A model generated the notes under the pieces. That model was not told the DNA's origin, ran no database searches, and worked only from the letters and a program-made list of their open reading frames with translations. A DNA stretch of 41,050 nucleotides from Treponema sp. (GTDB lineage Bacteria > Spirochaetota > Spirochaetia > Treponematales > Breznakiellaceae), in assembly GCA_009785215.1 (NCBI GenBank), contig WQWU01000020.1, forward strand, positions 1-41,050, given 5' to 3'. The translations under genes were made by a program, and so were the position numbers. Below, in pieces: positions 39,200 to 41,050 of this stretch; the stretch's first letter is position 1, and every line of letters begins with the position of its first letter.

Positions 39200-40513
39200 A
39201 TGATAAAGAAAATAGCGATACTTCTTATCTTGTCTTTTTTCTGCTGTACTGGCATTTTTGCTCAAGTATTCCCCCGTCCTTTAAATCATGTTAAAACTCC
39301 GGGAGAAGACCTGACAATAAAGATAGCCGTTGTTGGCCCCGGGGATCAGCTTTATTTTTGGTGGGGGCATATCGCTCTTATAATAGAAGATGCCAGGACA
39401 AAAAGAAATTATTTTTTCGATTACGGAATATTTGATTTTGATGCTGATGACTTTTTTTATAATTTTGCATTTGGACGATTATTATACAGCTGCGGCGTTT
39501 CACCGGCAGAATTAAATATGGAAATTTATGAAATAACAAACCGTAATGTTGTTTATTATACCCTTGATATTCCGCCGGAAGCTAGAGAAAAGGTTCGTGA
39601 TTTTGCTGAATTTAATATACAGCCGGAAAATGCCGATTATTTTTATCATCATTTTAAAGATAATTGTTCTACAAGAATACGGGATATAATCGATCTTGCT
39701 GTAAACGGACAGTTATATGAACAATTCGGAAATAAACAAAGCCGTTTTACTTTAAGAGAACATGTAAGACGCCATACATGGTTTTCTCCTGCAGCCGACT
39801 GGTTTTTAAATTTTTTAATGGGGCAGGTTATTGATACACCAATAACTGTATGGGATGACATGTTTCTGCCGTCAGAAGTAGGAAAATGGATAGAGGATTT
39901 TTATTACACAGACGCAGCTGGTAATACAGTAAAACTTGTTTCGCATATAGAGACAATTTTGACAGCAGAAAATCGTCCTATTGTGCTGGAATTGCCGCGC
40001 AAACAATGGCTGTATCAGCTTATTTTTAGCCTGATATTAACATCAATTTTCTTTTTGTTTTTTTATTTGCAATTAAAAAATCATAAAATAGGAAGAGTAT
40101 TGGCGGGATTAAATATGAGTTTTTGTAGTTTGTTTTTTGGAGTTTCTGGGCTTCTTCTTTATTTTATGAGCTTATTTACGAACCATGATTATACATTTCA
40201 GAATGCAAATATGATATTTTGCACTCCGCTCCTTCTTGCCGGAGTTCCGTTTGGAATAAATTATGCCTTTACCGAAGATAACGCAAAATTTATAAAATAT
40301 AACGCTTTATTAAGATTATTATGGCTTATTACAGTTCTTGGCTTGTTTATTTCCATGGTTATAAAGTTTTTGCCGTGGTTTTATCAGGATAATCTTGCAG
40401 ATCAAATGCTGATATTTCCTATAGCTCTTCTTTTTGTGTTTCATCCTGTTGGCTTTAAAGAAGCTGTTCTTTATATTAAATGTTTTGGAGAAAAATATGG
40501 CAGAAAGCGATGA
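39200..40513 (+). CDS. DUF4105-family membrane protein
   Basis: A 437-residue protein. A signal peptide or first helix is followed by the DUF4105/Lnb N-terminal-type domain, with GHIALIIED, FFDYGIFDFDADDFFYNFAF, GRLLYSCGVS, and FKDNCSTRIRDIIDLA. The Cys in DNCST is the likely catalytic residue. Five hydrophobic helices make up the C-terminal third. Related proteins are periplasmic hydrolase- or acyltransferase-like, with unclear substrates. TATAAT lies 14 bases before the ATG without a Shine-Dalgarno sequence, so the leader is very short. Confidence 0.75.
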   Translation: MIKKIAILLILSFFCCTGIFAQVFPRPLNHVKTPGEDLTIKIAVVGPGDQLYFWWGHIALIIEDARTKRNYFFDYGIFDFDADDFFYNFAFGRLLYSCGVSPAELNMEIYEITNRNVVYYTLDIPPEAREKVRDFAEFNIQPENADYFYHHFKDNCSTRIRDIIDLAVNGQLYEQFGNKQSRFTLREHVRRHTWFSPAADWFLNFLMGQVIDTPITVWDDMFLPSEVGKWIEDFYYTDAAGNTVKLVSHIETILTAENRPIVLELPRKQWLYQLIFSLILTSIFFLFFYLQLKNHKIGRVLAGLNMSFCSLFFGVSGLLLYFMSLFTNHDYTFQNANMIFCTPLLLAGVPFGINYAFTEDNAKFIKYNALLRLLWLITVLGLFISMVIKFLPWFYQDNLADQMLIFPIALLFVFHPVGFKEAVLYIKCFGEKYGRKR

Positions 40514-40751
40514 ATGGCGGGAAATAAAGTATAAGGAAGTTTTTGACCAGGAAATAAGGGGGCTAAACCGCCGCCGTCAATCAGATACTGGGTGTAAAAC
40601 AGAGGATTTAGAAGGAATTTTGAGCAATTTGTATATACTGGAGGGCGCAGACCATGACGGCAGAGGCACTCTTCAGGATACTATCTTGTCTGCCACAATA
40701 GCGGCTTATGAGCATTTTATACATCAATGGCGTTTGGAAAGCCAGAAATAA
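40497..40751 (+). CDS. Small conserved spirochaete-type protein
   Basis: An 84-residue soluble protein (MAESDEWREIKYKEVFDQEI, then LEGILSNLYILEGADHDGRG and a helical C-terminus). It starts inside the end of the DUF4105 gene with TTGGAG upstream, so it is co-translated. It has no motif I know. The LEGILSNLYxxEGxDxxGRGT segment looks well ordered and is not low complexity, so it is likely a real gene. Function unknown. Confidence 0.65.
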   Translation: MAESDEWREIKYKEVFDQEIRGLNRRRQSDTGCKTEDLEGILSNLYILEGADHDGRGTLQDTILSATIAAYEHFIHQWRLESQK

Positions 40752-40800
40752 TAATTATTTTTGTAACTATCTGTTCCCTGTATGGTTGTATAATCAGCAG

Positions 40801-40871
40801 ACTAGTGTGATTTCATGTTCCTCCTAATTTCTCCTTTTCCCCGGAGTTACTCCTTTCTCCGGGGTTTTTTT
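40801..40871 (+). ncRNA. Possible small RNA with anti-Shine-Dalgarno motif
   Basis: TATAAT at 40789-40794 could start a transcript near 40801, and the terminator at 40839-40871 would end it after about 70 bases. The 5' part is CU-rich and contains TTCCTCCT, complementary to ribosome-binding sites. The -35 element is poor, so this is only a candidate. Confidence 0.3.
40839..40871 (+). terminator. Rho-independent terminator before tRNA-Asn
   Basis: CCCCGGAG and CTCCGGGG make an 8-bp GC-rich stem around a ten-base loop, followed by seven T residues. Confidence 0.93.
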
Positions 40872-40882
40872 ATGTTAAATAC

Positions 40883-40911
40883 TTGACTTTTTTTCTGATT
40901 TTTTATAAGAT
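40883..40911 (+). promoter_or_regulatory. Promoter of tRNA-Asn
   Basis: TTGACT (40883-40888) and TAAGAT (40906-40911) with a 17-base spacer put the transcript start a few bases before the tRNA. Confidence 0.65.
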
Positions 40912-40922
40912 ATGATTAATTA

Positions 40923-40995
40923 TCCCTGGTAGCTCAGCTGGCAGAGCAAATGGCTGTTAACCATTGGGTCCGTGGTTCGAATCCGCGCCGGGGAG
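40923..40995 (+). tRNA. tRNA-Asn (anticodon GTT)
   Basis: A complete 73-base cloverleaf. The acceptor TCCCTGG pairs with CCGGGGA (one G-T pair) and the D arm contains AGCTCAGCTGGCAGAGC. The anticodon stem is AATGG/CCATT with loop CTGTTAA (GTT at 40956-40958), and the T arm holds GGTTCGAATCC. The discriminator is G, as usual for Asn, and CCA is not encoded. A promoter lies upstream and a terminator downstream, so it is a single-gene unit. Confidence 0.97.
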
Positions 40996-41002
40996 TAAAA
41001 AA

Positions 41003-41033
41003 AATATCACCTAAAAGGTGGTATTTTTTTTTG
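41003..41033 (+). terminator. Terminator after tRNA-Asn
   Basis: AATATCACC-TAAAA-GGTGGTATT forms a 9-bp stem (one G-T pair) followed by a run of T residues. Confidence 0.85.
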
Positions 41034-41050
41034 CTTAATGATGCGGATTC

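Overview
The window comes from a spirochaete of the Treponema lineage. The main evidence is the long fli/flh operon in spirochaete order: fliL, fliM, fliY, then fliO, fliP, fliQ, fliR, flhB, flhA, flhF, flhG, a membrane protein, sigma-28 and a FapA-type protein. FliY has a FliM-like N-terminus, and lipoproteins are frequent. Base composition is AT-rich throughout. No species is assigned.

Region 1 (1-11.4 kb): a TetR regulator is followed by a compact, one-directional phage remnant. It holds a head-tail connector, tail-completion, tail-tube-like and tail proteins, an XhlA-like protein, an NlpC/P60-type endolysin, a small two-TM protein, an overlapping Rz/Rz1-like pair, fibre and baseplate proteins, and a D5-type helicase. 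No portal, terminase, capsid or integrase is visible. Nearly every intergenic space carries a ~90-bp module of three hairpins. The arms of hairpin 1 change from site to site, while the loops (CATCCNTG-like) and the order stay constant. Hairpin 1 usually contains or touches the upstream stop codon, and hairpin 3 lies just before the next ribosome-binding site. One module lies in frame inside the connector gene. I regard this family as the most novel signal in the window.

Region 2 (11.4-14.1 kb): 2.6 kb without a credible gene, but dense in structure. It holds eight AGCCAATAAAC-like boxes, nested long palindromes, reverse-oriented hairpins of the same family, three iterons of 19-bp period between inverted TGCCAG-containing arms, and a folded block at 13.62-13.89 kb in which three copies of a T-arm-like sequence can pair in alternative ways.

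Region 3 (14.1-16.9 kb): fliL-fliM-fliY, closed by a strong terminator. Region 4 (17-26.1 kb): a 9-kb island separates fliY from fliO, which are adjacent in the classical treponemal operon. It carries a small protein plus retropepsin pair, a probable type III toxin-antitoxin system (TenpIN-like, with promoter, two 50-nt repeats, terminator and toxin), an XRE regulator divergent from a CsgG/LPP20 lipoprotein cluster, a Phd/VapC pair, a secreted hydrolase, purC with an apparently leaderless promoter, and a secreted protein of unknown function.

Region 5 (26.3-39.1 kb): the flagellar export and regulatory genes resume behind their own sigma-70 promoter. fliO appears to start at CTG, and flhB carries an in-frame 72-bp palindromic insertion at its 5' end. 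Region 6 (39.2-41 kb): a DUF4105 membrane protein, a small conserved protein, a possible small RNA, and tRNA-Asn with its promoter and terminator.
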